Positions 8,053-16,410 of a stretch of DNA of 37,899 bases are shown piece by piece. The notes beneath the pieces are model-generated. The model was not told the DNA's origin and made no database searches. It saw nothing but the letters and a program-made list of their open reading frames with translations. How positions within the stretch are numbered: position 1 is the stretch's first letter; every line of letters starts with the position of its first letter. The stretch comes from Planctomycetota bacterium (GTDB taxonomy: Bacteria > Planctomycetota > UBA1135 > GCA-002686595), in NCBI GenBank assembly GCA_002862085.1, contig PKCK01000033.1, positions 1 through 37,899 on the forward strand. The letters run 5' to 3'. The position numbers were made by a program, and so were the translations under genes.

Positions 8053-9068
8053 TTGGCCTCGCCGCCGAAGTCCCGGCCGGCGTCGCGCAGCAGCGCGTGG
8101 ACGTGGCTCTTCCCCGTGGTCGTCGCGAGTTCGAGGGCGAAGGACTCGGTGACGAGGGCCCAGGCGCGCTCGCCGCGGACGGTCGTGGCGCCCCAGTGGG
8201 CGAAGGACACGTCCTCTTCGGCGGGGCGAAGTGCGTGCTGGCGCAGCGGCTCGTCGAGCAGTTCGAGGTAGCAGTCGAGCAGCGCGCGCGCCGCGGCGAG
8301 CTGGCGCTCGCCGAATCCGTTCACGTCGAGCCCGTCGCGCGGCGGCAGGTCCCACTTCCCCGGTCCCATGCGGATGTCCGAGGGCCGCTCGCCCGGGGAC
8401 ATGTCCCCGGCCTCTTCACCGATCGCGTCGAGCAGGTCGTCGGCCGCGGACCGCAGGCGCGCGAAGGCGCCGACGGTGACGTCGCGGTCGCGCGCGTCGA
8501 GGAGCGGGCTGGCGCCGATGAAGAAAGGGGTCACCGTCGGGAGCGCTCCCTGGCGGCAGGTGACGTGAAGGGCGATGTGGTGCCCCTCGAAGCGCCATGA
8601 CCAGTCGGTGTCCGCCGCCGGGGTTCCGTAGACGCGGAGCCAGTAGAGGTCGGGGTCGCGGTGGGTCGCGGGCCGGCCGGGACGTGACTCGCGCTCGCGC
8701 AGGACCTCCTCCAGGACGCGGATCTCGCGCCACGCCTCCATGCCGCGCGGCGAGAGGGCGGTGTCGAGCAGCGCCTCGAGGCGTTCGAAGGAGGCGGGGG
8801 AGAGGTCGCTCAGCACGATGCCCTCGCGCCGCACCGGGCCGAACTGCCACGTCCTCCGCTCGGGCTCGTCCCACGGCGCGCTGGCCTTCTCCTGCTGCTC
8901 TGCGCTGAGGCCCTCCATGAACGCTCCGGCCGCTCGCACCATGGTCCGGTTGATGCGCGCGGTCTCCCCCTGCGCGTCGCTCGCCTGCCGGGTCGCGGCG
9001 GCGATGGACGAGAGGGCCAGGAGGCAGGCGATCGCGCTTGCTCGTACGGCGTGGACGTTGACGTTCAT
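8049..9068 (-). CDS. Secreted DUF3500-family protein
   Basis: DUF3500 proteins have no established function that I know of. Matching parts are GIVLSDLSPASFERLEALL (early third), then DPDLYWLRVYGTP, DWSWRFEGHHIALHV and TPFFIGASP, the most conserved blocks of the family. The N-terminus (VHAVRASAIACLLALSSIAA) is a good signal peptide, so the protein is probably exported. I chose the ATG at 9068; an ATG at 9095 adds 9 residues but lies directly against a TATCCT hexamer (9096-9101) that looks like a -10 element. The stop overlaps the hemC GTG by 4 bases, so it is the first gene of a hemC-hemD transcript. That is odd for an exported protein and may mean a tetrapyrrole-related role, which is inference. 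Confidence 0.85.
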   Translation of the reverse strand: MNVNVHAVRASAIACLLALSSIAAATRQASDAQGETARINRTMVRAAGAFMEGLSAEQQEKASAPWDEPERRTWQFGPVRREGIVLSDLSPASFERLEALLDTALSPRGMEAWREIRVLEEVLRERESRPGRPATHRDPDLYWLRVYGTPAADTDWSWRFEGHHIALHVTCRQGALPTVTPFFIGASPLLDARDRDVTVGAFARLRSAADDLLDAIGEEAGDMSPGERPSDIRMGPGKWDLPPRDGLDVNGFGERQLAAARALLDCYLELLDEPLRQHALRPAEEDVSFAHWGATTVRGERAWALVTESFALELATTTGKSHVHALLRDAGRDFGGEAK

Positions 9069-9095
9069 GGCAGGGGGGCTCGAGAGGGGAGGCAT

Positions 9096-9101
9096 AGGAT
9101 A
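9096..9101 (-). promoter_or_regulatory. Possible -10 element for the DUF3500-hemC-hemD transcript
   Basis: On the minus strand the sequence reads TATCCT, 27 bases before the chosen ATG at 9068. It lies in the short divergent gap between two transcripts. The same hexamer occurs upstream of purF (34187-34192). No convincing -35 is visible, so this is tentative. Confidence 0.3.
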
Positions 9102-9223
9102 CGCGTCCTTTGCCGGGGCCGTCGGTCGGAGAGGCCGCGTGGGCGGATTCTCTCCAACGGTCCCCGCGGCCTCCGCGTAGACCTGCCCGTCAACGCGATG
9201 GGGCGAGGCCCCAGGAGAGAGCC

Positions 9224-10090
9224 ATGAAGTTCATCGTCAGCCTTGCTGCCAGCGCCGTCCTCGGCGCCGCGGTGGCCGCCCCGAGCCTCCAGGACTCCCA
9301 GGACAGCGGCGCACGTCCGCTCACGCCCGTCGGCGGAGTCGAGGACGCTGCGGAGGAGGCGGAGGCGCCTGTCCGCCCCTTCCTCGGGGGCGTTGGACGC
9401 GGACCTTCGGATGCGCCCGCCGGGGGGCGTGACCTCGAGGAGGGGATCCGCCAGCGACTCACCGTGAGCGATCTCGATCTCCGCATGGAGTCCTTCCAGG
9501 AGGTCGCGGAGCAGGCCGCGGTCAGCGCGGACGTGCGCCGCGCGCTCGGGGCCATCGCCCGGGACACCGCTGACCTCGACCTCGCCTTCAGCGCGCGGCT
9601 GGCGCTCCGCGAAGTCGAGCGCATCGGAGCCCGGGGTCGCGCGGGCAGCGCTTTCGGGGGACAGGGATCCCAGGTGCCGACGGATCCCTTCGAGGCCATG
9701 CGCCGCCAGCTCGACTCCGTGTTCGGTGCGGATCCCCTCCTCGACTCCGTCCTGCGCGACGACCCCTTCTTCCGGCGCGGCTCCGGAGGCTCCCGCGGCG
9801 TCTTCGGCGCGGACCCGCTCTCGGGCCAGGATCCGGTCGAGGCCATGCGAGCGCGCGTCGAGCGGATGCGTGAGGAGATGGAGGCGCTCCGACGCCGGGG
9901 CGTGCGGGGTGCGGGGCCTGGAGGCTGGGCGGCCCGGAGCTCGAGCACGAGCATCGAGCAGACGGCGGACGGCGTGCGGGTGGAGATCACCGAGGACGAC
10001 GGCGATGGGCCCGAGACGAGGGTCTTCGAGGGTCCTTCGTTGGAGGAGCTCCTCCGGGCCCACCCCGAGCTGGAAGGCCGCATGAGGTAG
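9224..10090 (+). CDS. Secreted protein of unknown function between the two hem blocks
   Basis: I do not recognise a family. The start is the ATG at 9224, with AGGAG at 9213-9217 six bases before it; the open frame upstream of it is not needed. The 288-residue product starts with a clear signal peptide (MKFIVSLAASAVLGAAVAA). Residues 70-130 are helical and acidic. Residues 150-215 contain a repeated phrase, DPFEAMRRQLDSVFGADPLL and FGADPLSGQDPVEAMRARVE, separated by a Gly/Arg-rich stretch. The C-terminus (about 240-288) has a beta-rich DGVRVEITEDD segment and ends SLEELLRAHPELEGRMR. It is the only plus-strand gene within the haem locus and may be regulated with the divergent DUF3500-hemC unit, since they share a 155-base gap. 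Confidence 0.75.
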   Translation: MKFIVSLAASAVLGAAVAAPSLQDSQDSGARPLTPVGGVEDAAEEAEAPVRPFLGGVGRGPSDAPAGGRDLEEGIRQRLTVSDLDLRMESFQEVAEQAAVSADVRRALGAIARDTADLDLAFSARLALREVERIGARGRAGSAFGGQGSQVPTDPFEAMRRQLDSVFGADPLLDSVLRDDPFFRRGSGGSRGVFGADPLSGQDPVEAMRARVERMREEMEALRRRGVRGAGPGGWAARSSSTSIEQTADGVRVEITEDDGDGPETRVFEGPSLEELLRAHPELEGRMR

Positions 10091-10249
10091 CGGCCGCTGC
10101 CGGTCGGATTCGCGTTCGCCGGATCGAAGCATCGGGGATCGCCAGGGAATCGGCCTTCGGGCGCCCGGGGCGGTGGCGCAGCGAACAGGTCGTCGTCGTC
10201 CCCGATCCGCGCCGTCGCTCCGTCCATGCGCGGCTGGTGGGACGCGCGG

Positions 10250-11509
10250 TCAGTGGCGCTGTTCGAGCTCGTCGATGAAGCGGCGGTAGGCCCGGTCGAG
10301 AGCCTCCTCGGAGCGCGTGTGCCGCGCCCCCTGCTTCATCTGCTCGAGCGCCAGCCACAGGAACTTCTTCTCCATGGCGTGAGCGAGTTCGAGCTCGCGC
10401 GGCGTGGCCTGGCCACCGGTGACGCGATCGAGGAGCCCCTCTCGCTCGCGATCGAACAGGTCCTTGAGCTCCTCGATCGCGGGGCTGAAGTTCGCGTACA
10501 TGCGCAGGCTCAGGAACTTGTGGACCTCCGACACGAGGATCGTGCCCACGTCCTCCATGGCCTGTGCGCGGCCGCTGCGGTTCTGCTCGACGATCGGGAG
10601 CAGCGCGTCGAGATCGTAGAGGAGCACACCGTCGAGCTCTCCGACGTCCGGCTGGACGGCTCGCGGGACGGAGAGGTCGAGCAGGACGAGGGGCTGATCG
10701 CGGCGGCCCAGCTTCCGGCGATCGAAGGTGTTCACGCCGATGAGGTCGGCCGCCCCGTCCACGCAGACGACGCCGATGTCCGCCGCGTCGAGCAGCGTAT
10801 CCATCCGATCGAGGCTGGCCGGCGTGACGCGGTCGCCGAGCTCCGTCGCGGCTTCGACAGCGCGCTCGGGCGTGCGGTTCAGGAGATGCACTCGCGCGGC
10901 GCCCGCGTCGAGGAGATGGCGGGTGGCGAGCACGCCCGTGTCGCCGGCGCCGATCACCGTCGCCATCCGGCCGTCGTACTGCCCGAGTGCGCGCGAGGCG
11001 ATCTCCAGGCCGACCCGGGCGACCGAGAGGGAACCCTCGCTGATGGAGGTCTCGTTGCGCGCGCGTTTCCCGACGGAGAGCGCCTGGGTGAGGAGCGGGG
11101 AGAGAACCTGCCCCGCGGCGCCAGCTCCGCGGGCCGTCTCGAAGGCGCGCTTGATCTGGCCGAGGATCTCGGTCTCCCCCAGGACGAGGCTGTCGAGCCC
11201 GCTCGTGACCCGGAACAGATGCATGACCGCTCGCAGCCCGCGGAACTCGTAGAGGTGCCCGGCGTCGATGTTGCGGAACAGGGCCGCTTTCAGCCTCGCG
11301 ATCGACTCGGCCCCGTCGCCGCCGAGCGCCAGGGCCTCCGTCCGGTTGCAGGTGGACAGCACGACCGCCTCGTCGAGCCCCCCATCGCCGACGAGCTGGC
11401 GGAGCAGGCCGGGTGCGTCCTCGGGCTGCAACGCGTAGCGCTCGCGCACCGCCACGGGCGCGGTGCGCTGGGAGAGTCCCACGAGGACGAGATCGTCGAT
11501 CGTCTCCAT
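10250..11509 (-). CDS. hemA: Glutamyl-tRNA reductase HemA
   Basis: HemA reduces the glutamate on glutamyl-tRNA(Glu) with NADPH to glutamate-1-semialdehyde, committing glutamate to tetrapyrroles. The 419-residue product has the catalytic Cys54 in LSTCNRTE, the LVLGETEILGQIKRAFETAR block (about 110-130), the NADPH-binding ATVIGAGDTGVLATRHL (about 183-199) and the C-terminal dimerisation helices with HKFLSLRM. The ATG at 11509 gives the standard N-terminus (LVLVGLSQRTAPVAVRER). It lies 14 bases after the HemX/CcsA-like gene, as in the hemAX pairing of other bacteria, and is the last gene of the hemE-hemN-hemG block. HemA is often controlled by haem-dependent proteolysis; nothing here shows that directly. 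Confidence 0.96.
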   Translation of the reverse strand: METIDDLVLVGLSQRTAPVAVRERYALQPEDAPGLLRQLVGDGGLDEAVVLSTCNRTEALALGGDGAESIARLKAALFRNIDAGHLYEFRGLRAVMHLFRVTSGLDSLVLGETEILGQIKRAFETARGAGAAGQVLSPLLTQALSVGKRARNETSISEGSLSVARVGLEIASRALGQYDGRMATVIGAGDTGVLATRHLLDAGAARVHLLNRTPERAVEAATELGDRVTPASLDRMDTLLDAADIGVVCVDGAADLIGVNTFDRRKLGRRDQPLVLLDLSVPRAVQPDVGELDGVLLYDLDALLPIVEQNRSGRAQAMEDVGTILVSEVHKFLSLRMYANFSPAIEELKDLFDREREGLLDRVTGGQATPRELELAHAMEKKFLWLALEQMKQGARHTRSEEALDRAYRRFIDELEQRH

Positions 11510-11523
11510 GATCTCGCGCGCCC

Positions 11524-12384
11524 TCAGGAGAGGGCGTGGAAGGTCGCCCCCGGCACGACCGCGAGGAAGAGCGTGGCGATCAGGACGACGAGCCCGCCCA
11601 CCGCGGCCCAGCTGGCGCGCTGGGCCGTGAGCCCGGGGATGCGTCGGCTGAAGGCGATCAGGCCGAAGTGCAGCCAGACGCCGAGGGCGAGCAGCACCGT
11701 CGGGTCAACGTAGCGGAAGCCGCTGGTGCCGGCCGAATGAGCGATGGCGAAGCCGATGTTCACGCCGAGCGCGAGGCCCCCGAACCCGGCGAGGGCCGAG
11801 CGGCGCGTCATCTGCGCGAGTCGGGTGAGGTCGGGGAGGCGCTGGAAGATCGCGCCGAAGGTCTGGCGCTTCATCTGCCGCAGGAGCAGCAGATAGAGGA
11901 AGCCGTAGAGGCCCGAGAGCACGATCGCGGCGCAGGCGAGGGCCGCGGTGGTCACGTGCACGGCCGTCGCCACCGGGGCCGGATCGACCGTTTGCACCTG
12001 CATGCGGGCGAACATGCTGCTCACCATCTGGAGCGCGCCCACCACGGGGAGCGTGATCGCGCCGACGGTCGGCTGCGGCGTACGGATGGTGATGCCCACG
12101 AAGAGCAGGCCGGTCGCGAACGCGACCGACGACAAGCTCATCCAGACGTCGAAGCGCGGGAAGCCGCCCGACTGGTATCCGTGGACGCCGAACAGGAGCA
12201 GGTGCAGGACAAGCAGTCCGCGAAGCATCGGTCGGCGGATCCGGGCCACTCGCGGCTCGGCCTCCCCGGCGAACGCCATCACGAAGAGCAGCGCCGTCAT
12301 CAGGTAGCCGCAGGGCAGCGCCACCTGGAGAGCCTGTGCGAGGACGTCCTGGGCGCTGGCGAGAGCGAGGGGGGCGAAGATCAT
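11524..12384 (-). CDS. HemX/CcsA-like cytochrome c assembly membrane protein
   Basis: The 286-residue product is almost entirely transmembrane, with about eight hydrophobic helices. It has histidines in helix contexts typical of HemX/CcsA proteins: FGVHGYQSG, ATAVHVTTAALACAA and IGFAIAHSAG, followed by YVDPTVLLALGVWLHFGLIA. The tryptophan-rich haem-handling loop (WGxxWxWD) of true CcsA/CcmC is not visible, so a HemX-type role linked to HemA levels is more likely than haem export. The ATG at 12384 overlaps the hemG stop by 4 bases (ATGA); the open frame upstream to 13110 is a shadow of hemG. Its place between hemG and hemA supports a tetrapyrrole role. Confidence 0.85.
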   Translation of the reverse strand: MIFAPLALASAQDVLAQALQVALPCGYLMTALLFVMAFAGEAEPRVARIRRPMLRGLLVLHLLLFGVHGYQSGGFPRFDVWMSLSSVAFATGLLFVGITIRTPQPTVGAITLPVVGALQMVSSMFARMQVQTVDPAPVATAVHVTTAALACAAIVLSGLYGFLYLLLLRQMKRQTFGAIFQRLPDLTRLAQMTRRSALAGFGGLALGVNIGFAIAHSAGTSGFRYVDPTVLLALGVWLHFGLIAFSRRIPGLTAQRASWAAVGGLVVLIATLFLAVVPGATFHALS

Positions 12385-13937
12385 GACGCTTCCCCCGCGC
12401 CCGTGACCGGCTCCGGCTGTGCGCCGTGATGCTCCGCCAAGTGGGCCAGCCGCTCGGCGACTCGGGCGGCGGTCTCGGTGCCCACCCGGATGCGGTCGTC
12501 GACGCTCACCCCGCCGTTGAAGTTCCCGACCATGTGCAGTCCGGGAAGCATGCGCGCGAGCCGCGTCTCGAGCGCTTCGATCATCGCTCGATGCCCGGGG
12601 GCGTAGCCCGGGATCACGTCGGTCCAGCGCTGGACACGAGAGGCCACCACGCGCGGGCGGCCGGCGCGGCGGGGGGCATCGGGCTTCACGGCCGCGTAGC
12701 CGATGAGCGCCTTCTCGAGCTCCACCACGGCGCGATCCACCAGCCGATCGTGGTCGAGGGCCGCCACGTCGCCGCCGCGGAACATGGCGGTGATGGACGA
12801 GGTGCCCGAGGGCGCGCGGCCGTCGAAGATGTTGGAGACGAACAGCACCCCGAGGACGCGCGGCGTGCGCGGATCGCGCCGGCGATCCTCGTCCGGCGGG
12901 ACGAGGAAGCCGAAGCCGGGCGGCAGCGGCGCGCCTTCGATACCGAGGTGCACCGCGGTCACGGCGGCGTGTCGTACGTCCCGGAGTCCGTCGAGCTCGA
13001 GGCGCTCGGGCGCGCACATGGCCACGAGCGGATGGGCGGCCGAGGCGGGGATCGCGAGGACGAGTTCGCGGCACGCCAGCGCATCGCCCGTCTCCAGCAC
13101 CGCGCGCCATCCGCCCGGGCCCCGGTCGATCTCGGCGACCGGAGTGTTCGTCGACACGGAGCCCTCCAGAGCGCGGCCGTACGCGTCGACGAGCACGCTG
13201 AAGCCGCCGGTGAAGGAGAGCAGGTCGGTGGGGGACGTCCGCGGGCCCGGGGGCGGTTCGGCCCCCGCCTTGCGCGCTCGCCGCGCGGCCCGTCCGCGGG
13301 CCATCATCCCGCGCACGATCCCGCCGTGCTCCGAGGCCATGGCCCAGAGGCGCGGGAAGGCGCTGGCTGCGCCGAGCTCCTCGATCTCCGTTGCGTAGAC
13401 GCCGCGCACGAAGGCGCCGGCGAAGGTGCGGGTGGCCTCGGGCCCGATGCGCTCCGAGAGGAACTCCTCCAAGGTCGGCTCGGGAGCCGGCGTGGCACCT
13501 CCCGCGGGGGCAGCGAAGCGGCGGAAGGGCTCGGTGGCGGCGCGCAGGCGCCCGCGGCGAGAGAGGAGCCGCGTGGTGAAGAGACCCTTCGGTCCGGACG
13601 GCAGCGCGTGGAGTCCGCCGTCCTGGAAGAGGAAACGGCGCTTCGCGTCAGGCCGCGAGGTGATCAGCTGGTCGGCGACGCCGAGGCGCCCCGCAGCGGC
13701 GCGTACGTGGTTGGCGCTCGCGGGGACGGTGTTCGGCCCGCTCTCGAAGAGGAAGCCGCCGACCTCGAGGGTCCCGACGACTCCGCCGACCCTTGGCCCG
13801 GCCTCGAGCAGGTGAACGGACAGGCCGCGATCACGGAGCTCGTGTGCGCAAGCGAGGCCGGTGAGACCCCCGCCCACGACGATCGCGTCGGTGAAGCGTC
13901 CGCGCTCCGAGGCGCCGCCTTTTTGCCGGGTCGTCAA
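12381..13937 (-). CDS. hemG: Protoporphyrinogen oxidase, HemG/HemY (PgoX) flavoprotein type
   Basis: The enzyme oxidises protoporphyrinogen IX to protoporphyrin IX using FAD and usually oxygen. The 518-residue product has the dinucleotide-binding motif DAIVVGGGLTGLACAHELRD (about 17-36), then HLLEAGPRVGG and GFLFESGPNTVPAS (about 61-74), all typical of the HemY/PPOX family. The C-terminus has HMVGNFNGGVSVDDRIRVG, the usual second FAD block. The start is TTG at 13937: no ATG or GTG precedes the FAD motif, and TTG overlaps the hemN stop as TTGA. A related coproporphyrinogen oxidase activity (CgoX) cannot be excluded by sequence alone, but the hemN neighbour favours the protoporphyrin route. Confidence 0.92.
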   Translation of the reverse strand: MTTRQKGGASERGRFTDAIVVGGGLTGLACAHELRDRGLSVHLLEAGPRVGGVVGTLEVGGFLFESGPNTVPASANHVRAAAGRLGVADQLITSRPDAKRRFLFQDGGLHALPSGPKGLFTTRLLSRRGRLRAATEPFRRFAAPAGGATPAPEPTLEEFLSERIGPEATRTFAGAFVRGVYATEIEELGAASAFPRLWAMASEHGGIVRGMMARGRAARRARKAGAEPPPGPRTSPTDLLSFTGGFSVLVDAYGRALEGSVSTNTPVAEIDRGPGGWRAVLETGDALACRELVLAIPASAAHPLVAMCAPERLELDGLRDVRHAAVTAVHLGIEGAPLPPGFGFLVPPDEDRRRDPRTPRVLGVLFVSNIFDGRAPSGTSSITAMFRGGDVAALDHDRLVDRAVVELEKALIGYAAVKPDAPRRAGRPRVVASRVQRWTDVIPGYAPGHRAMIEALETRLARMLPGLHMVGNFNGGVSVDDRIRVGTETAARVAERLAHLAEHHGAQPEPVTGAGEAS

Positions 13938-15376
13938 AGAGTCTTCGAGAAGGTGCCGCTGCCGCTCTGGCCGCGCGCCTTCCGCTCCCTCATGTACCTA
14001 TCGAACACCGCGGCGACGTTTCGCATCAGAATCTGCCCGATCGCGGTCAGGCGCAGCTCCTCGGAGGAGACGGTCAGGAGCCCGTCGGCGACGAGGGGCT
14101 CCAGCTCCTCGAGCTCGAGGGCGAAGGTCTCGCCGAAGTCGATCCCGTGGCGCGCCTCGATCGCAGGGCGGCCGATCCGGCCGTTGCACATGAGCTCCAG
14201 GATGACGTCGCGCCGCAGCTCGTCCTCGGCGCTCATGTCGTGGCCGCGGTAGGTCGCGAACCCGCGTTCGTTCGCCAGGGTCACGTACTCCGGCTCGTTG
14301 GCGATGTTCTGGACGTACACGCCGTCGATCTCACCGATGCTGGACACGCCCAGGGAGATCATCTCGCGACCTCGCTGGGTCGTGTAGCCCATGAAGTTGC
14401 GGTGAAGGGTCCCGTCCTTCGCGGCGAGGCTCAGCTCGTCGTCCGGCAAGGCGAAGTGATCGAGGCCCAGATAGACGTAGCCCGCCGCGTCGAAAGCGGC
14501 GATGGCGTCGCTGAAGATGTCGAGCTTCTCGGCGGCGCCGGGCATCGCGTCGACGTCCATCGCTGCCTGGTGGCCCTTCATCCACGGGACGTGTGCGTAG
14601 TGGAAGAGAGCGACGCGCTCGGGCCGGATGTCGAGCACGCGCTCGACGGTGTCTGCGAATCCTGCGCGGCTCTGGTGCGGCAGGCCGTAGATCAGGTCGA
14701 CGTTGACCGAACCCATGCCCTTCTCGCGCGCCCTGTCGATGACGCCGCGCGTGAGCTCCTCGGACTGGACGCGCTTGATGGCCTTCTGGACCTCGAGGTC
14801 GAAGTCCTGGATGCCCATCGAGATCCGGTTGAAGCCGAGGTCCGCGAGGACGCCGATCTGCTCGTGGGTCGTGACGCGCGGGTCGACCTCGATGGAGACC
14901 TCCGCGCCGTCCACGAGGTCGAATCGCGACGTGATCGAGCGGAAGAGGCGCTCGAGCTGGGAGGGCGAGAGGCTCGTGGGCGTGCCCCCGCCCCAGTGGA
15001 ACTGCTGGACCTTGCGTCGGCCGATCCCCGTCTCCTCGAGCCGCGCGAGCTCCGCCTCCACGGCGCCGAGGTAGCGCTCACGCCGCTCGTCCGACCGCGA
15101 GATCTGGACGTTGCAGCCGCAGAAGAGGCACAGCTCCGCGCAGTAGGGGACGTGGGTGTAGAGGGAGAGCGCCTCGTCCGGGCGCGCGTCCGCCGCGGCC
15201 GCGAGGCGCGCGGGGTAGTCCTCGGGATCGAAGGCCTTCCCCGGGTCCTTCTCCCAGTCGACGGCCGTCGGATACGACGTGTACCGCGGCGCCGACGTCG
15301 CGTAGCGCTCGAGGAGCTCCTTGGGCACCTCGAGCCGTCCGGGACGCGCGTCCGCCTCTGGGTCGCGGGGGCTCAA
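13934..15376 (-). CDS. hemN: Oxygen-independent coproporphyrinogen III dehydrogenase HemN
   Basis: HemN is a radical-SAM enzyme that decarboxylates two propionates of coproporphyrinogen III without oxygen. The product has PRYTSYPTAVDW near the N-terminus and the iron-sulfur motif HVPYCAELCLFCGCN with Cys79, Cys83, Cys86 and the extra Cys88 that separates true HemN from the HemW chaperone. FHWGGGTP (about 115-122) and a C-terminal HemN domain with MGYTTQRGREMISLGVSSIG follow. Two starts are possible: TTG at 15376, overlapping the hemE stop as TTGA (480 residues, chosen because hemG uses the same arrangement), or GTG at 15328 (464 residues, closer to the E. coli protein's 457). The frame further upstream is a hemE shadow. 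Confidence 0.95.
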   Translation of the reverse strand: MSPRDPEADARPGRLEVPKELLERYATSAPRYTSYPTAVDWEKDPGKAFDPEDYPARLAAAADARPDEALSLYTHVPYCAELCLFCGCNVQISRSDERRERYLGAVEAELARLEETGIGRRKVQQFHWGGGTPTSLSPSQLERLFRSITSRFDLVDGAEVSIEVDPRVTTHEQIGVLADLGFNRISMGIQDFDLEVQKAIKRVQSEELTRGVIDRAREKGMGSVNVDLIYGLPHQSRAGFADTVERVLDIRPERVALFHYAHVPWMKGHQAAMDVDAMPGAAEKLDIFSDAIAAFDAAGYVYLGLDHFALPDDELSLAAKDGTLHRNFMGYTTQRGREMISLGVSSIGEIDGVYVQNIANEPEYVTLANERGFATYRGHDMSAEDELRRDVILELMCNGRIGRPAIEARHGIDFGETFALELEELEPLVADGLLTVSSEELRLTAIGQILMRNVAAVFDRYMRERKARGQSGSGTFSKTL

Positions 15377-16410
15377 CCGTCGGCCCCCGTGAGCACGGTG
15401 TCCCAGAGAGCCTGGACGCTGTCGAGCGGGGTCTTGGGCAGGATTCCGCTGCCGAGGTTGAAGATGTATCCCCGCTCCTTCGCGCGGAAGGCCGCGAGGG
15501 TGCGACCGGCCTCTCGCCGCACCACCTCCGGCGGTGCGAAGAGAGCGCAGGGATCCATGTTCCCCTGGAGCGCGACGCGATCGCCGACTCGCGCGATCGC
15601 CTCTTCCGGCGAGACGCGCCAGTCGATCCCGAGGACGTCCGCGCCGCTGTCGGCCATCACCTCGAGCAGGTGGCTGCAGCCGTTCACGTAGAGGATGACG
15701 GGCACGTCGAAGCCCTTGGCCTCGGCGACGAGGCGCGCCACGTGGGGGAGGAGGCGCTCGCGGTACAGCTCGGCGTCGAGGGCGCCGCCCCATGAGTCGA
15801 AGATCTGGAGCACGTCGGCGCCGGCTTCGACCTGGCGCTCGAGGTAGCCGACGGAGCTCTGGACCACGCGCGAGAGCAGCCGGTCGAAGGTCTCCGGCTC
15901 GCCGAGCAGCATTCGCTTGGTGTTCTCGAAGTTGCGCGAGGACTGGCCCTCGACCATGTAGCTCGCGACCGTGAAGGGCGCGCCGCAGAAGCCGATGATC
16001 GCGCGCTCGTCGCCGAGCTCCTTCCGCACTCTCCTGATCGACTCGCCGAGGAAGCCGGTGGCCTCCGCGGCGTCGAAGTCGACCAGCGCCTCGACCGCGT
16101 CGCGGTCGCGCACCGGCGGCCCGAGGACGGGGCCGCGGCCCTCGACGAACTCGACCCCGAGGCCCATGGCGGCGGGGGGCACGAGGATGTCGCAGAAGAT
16201 CACCGCCGCGTCCATCCCGTAGCGGCGGATGGGCTGGAGCGTCACCTCCGCGGCTCGTTCGGGATCATGGACCATTCCGAGAAACGTCGAGCCGCTCCGC
16301 ACGTCTCGGTATTCGGGCAGGTAGCGGCCAGCCTGACGCATCATCCAGGCAGGAGGACGGTCGGTCTCTTCACCGCGGCAAGCAGCGAGGAAGCGGTCTC
16401 GGGGTCTCAC
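15373..16410 (-). CDS. hemE: Uroporphyrinogen decarboxylase HemE
   Basis: HemE removes four carboxyl groups from uroporphyrinogen III to give coproporphyrinogen III. The product has PPAWMMRQAGRYLPEYR near the N-terminus (the family signature with the substrate-binding Arg), IFCDILVPPAAMGLGVEF, GFCGAPFTVASYMVEG and DSWGGALD, and ends with GYIFNLGSGILPKTPLDSV. I chose the GTG at 16410, giving 345 residues with the signature at the usual distance; a TTG at 16449 would add 13 residues of non-family sequence. It is the first gene of the hemE-hemN-hemG-hemX-hemA block. A TATGCT hexamer (minus strand, 16450-16455) about 40 bases upstream could be its -10 element. Confidence 0.96.
   Translation of the reverse strand: MRPRDRFLAACRGEETDRPPAWMMRQAGRYLPEYRDVRSGSTFLGMVHDPERAAEVTLQPIRRYGMDAAVIFCDILVPPAAMGLGVEFVEGRGPVLGPPVRDRDAVEALVDFDAAEATGFLGESIRRVRKELGDERAIIGFCGAPFTVASYMVEGQSSRNFENTKRMLLGEPETFDRLLSRVVQSSVGYLERQVEAGADVLQIFDSWGGALDAELYRERLLPHVARLVAEAKGFDVPVILYVNGCSHLLEVMADSGADVLGIDWRVSPEEAIARVGDRVALQGNMDPCALFAPPEVVRREAGRTLAAFRAKERGYIFNLGSGILPKTPLDSVQALWDTVLTGADG

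Noticed and set aside
11524..13110. A 528-codon version of the HemX/CcsA-like protein
   Set aside because: The first 242 residues are Arg-rich shadow of hemG. The ATG at 12384 overlapping the hemG stop is the natural start.
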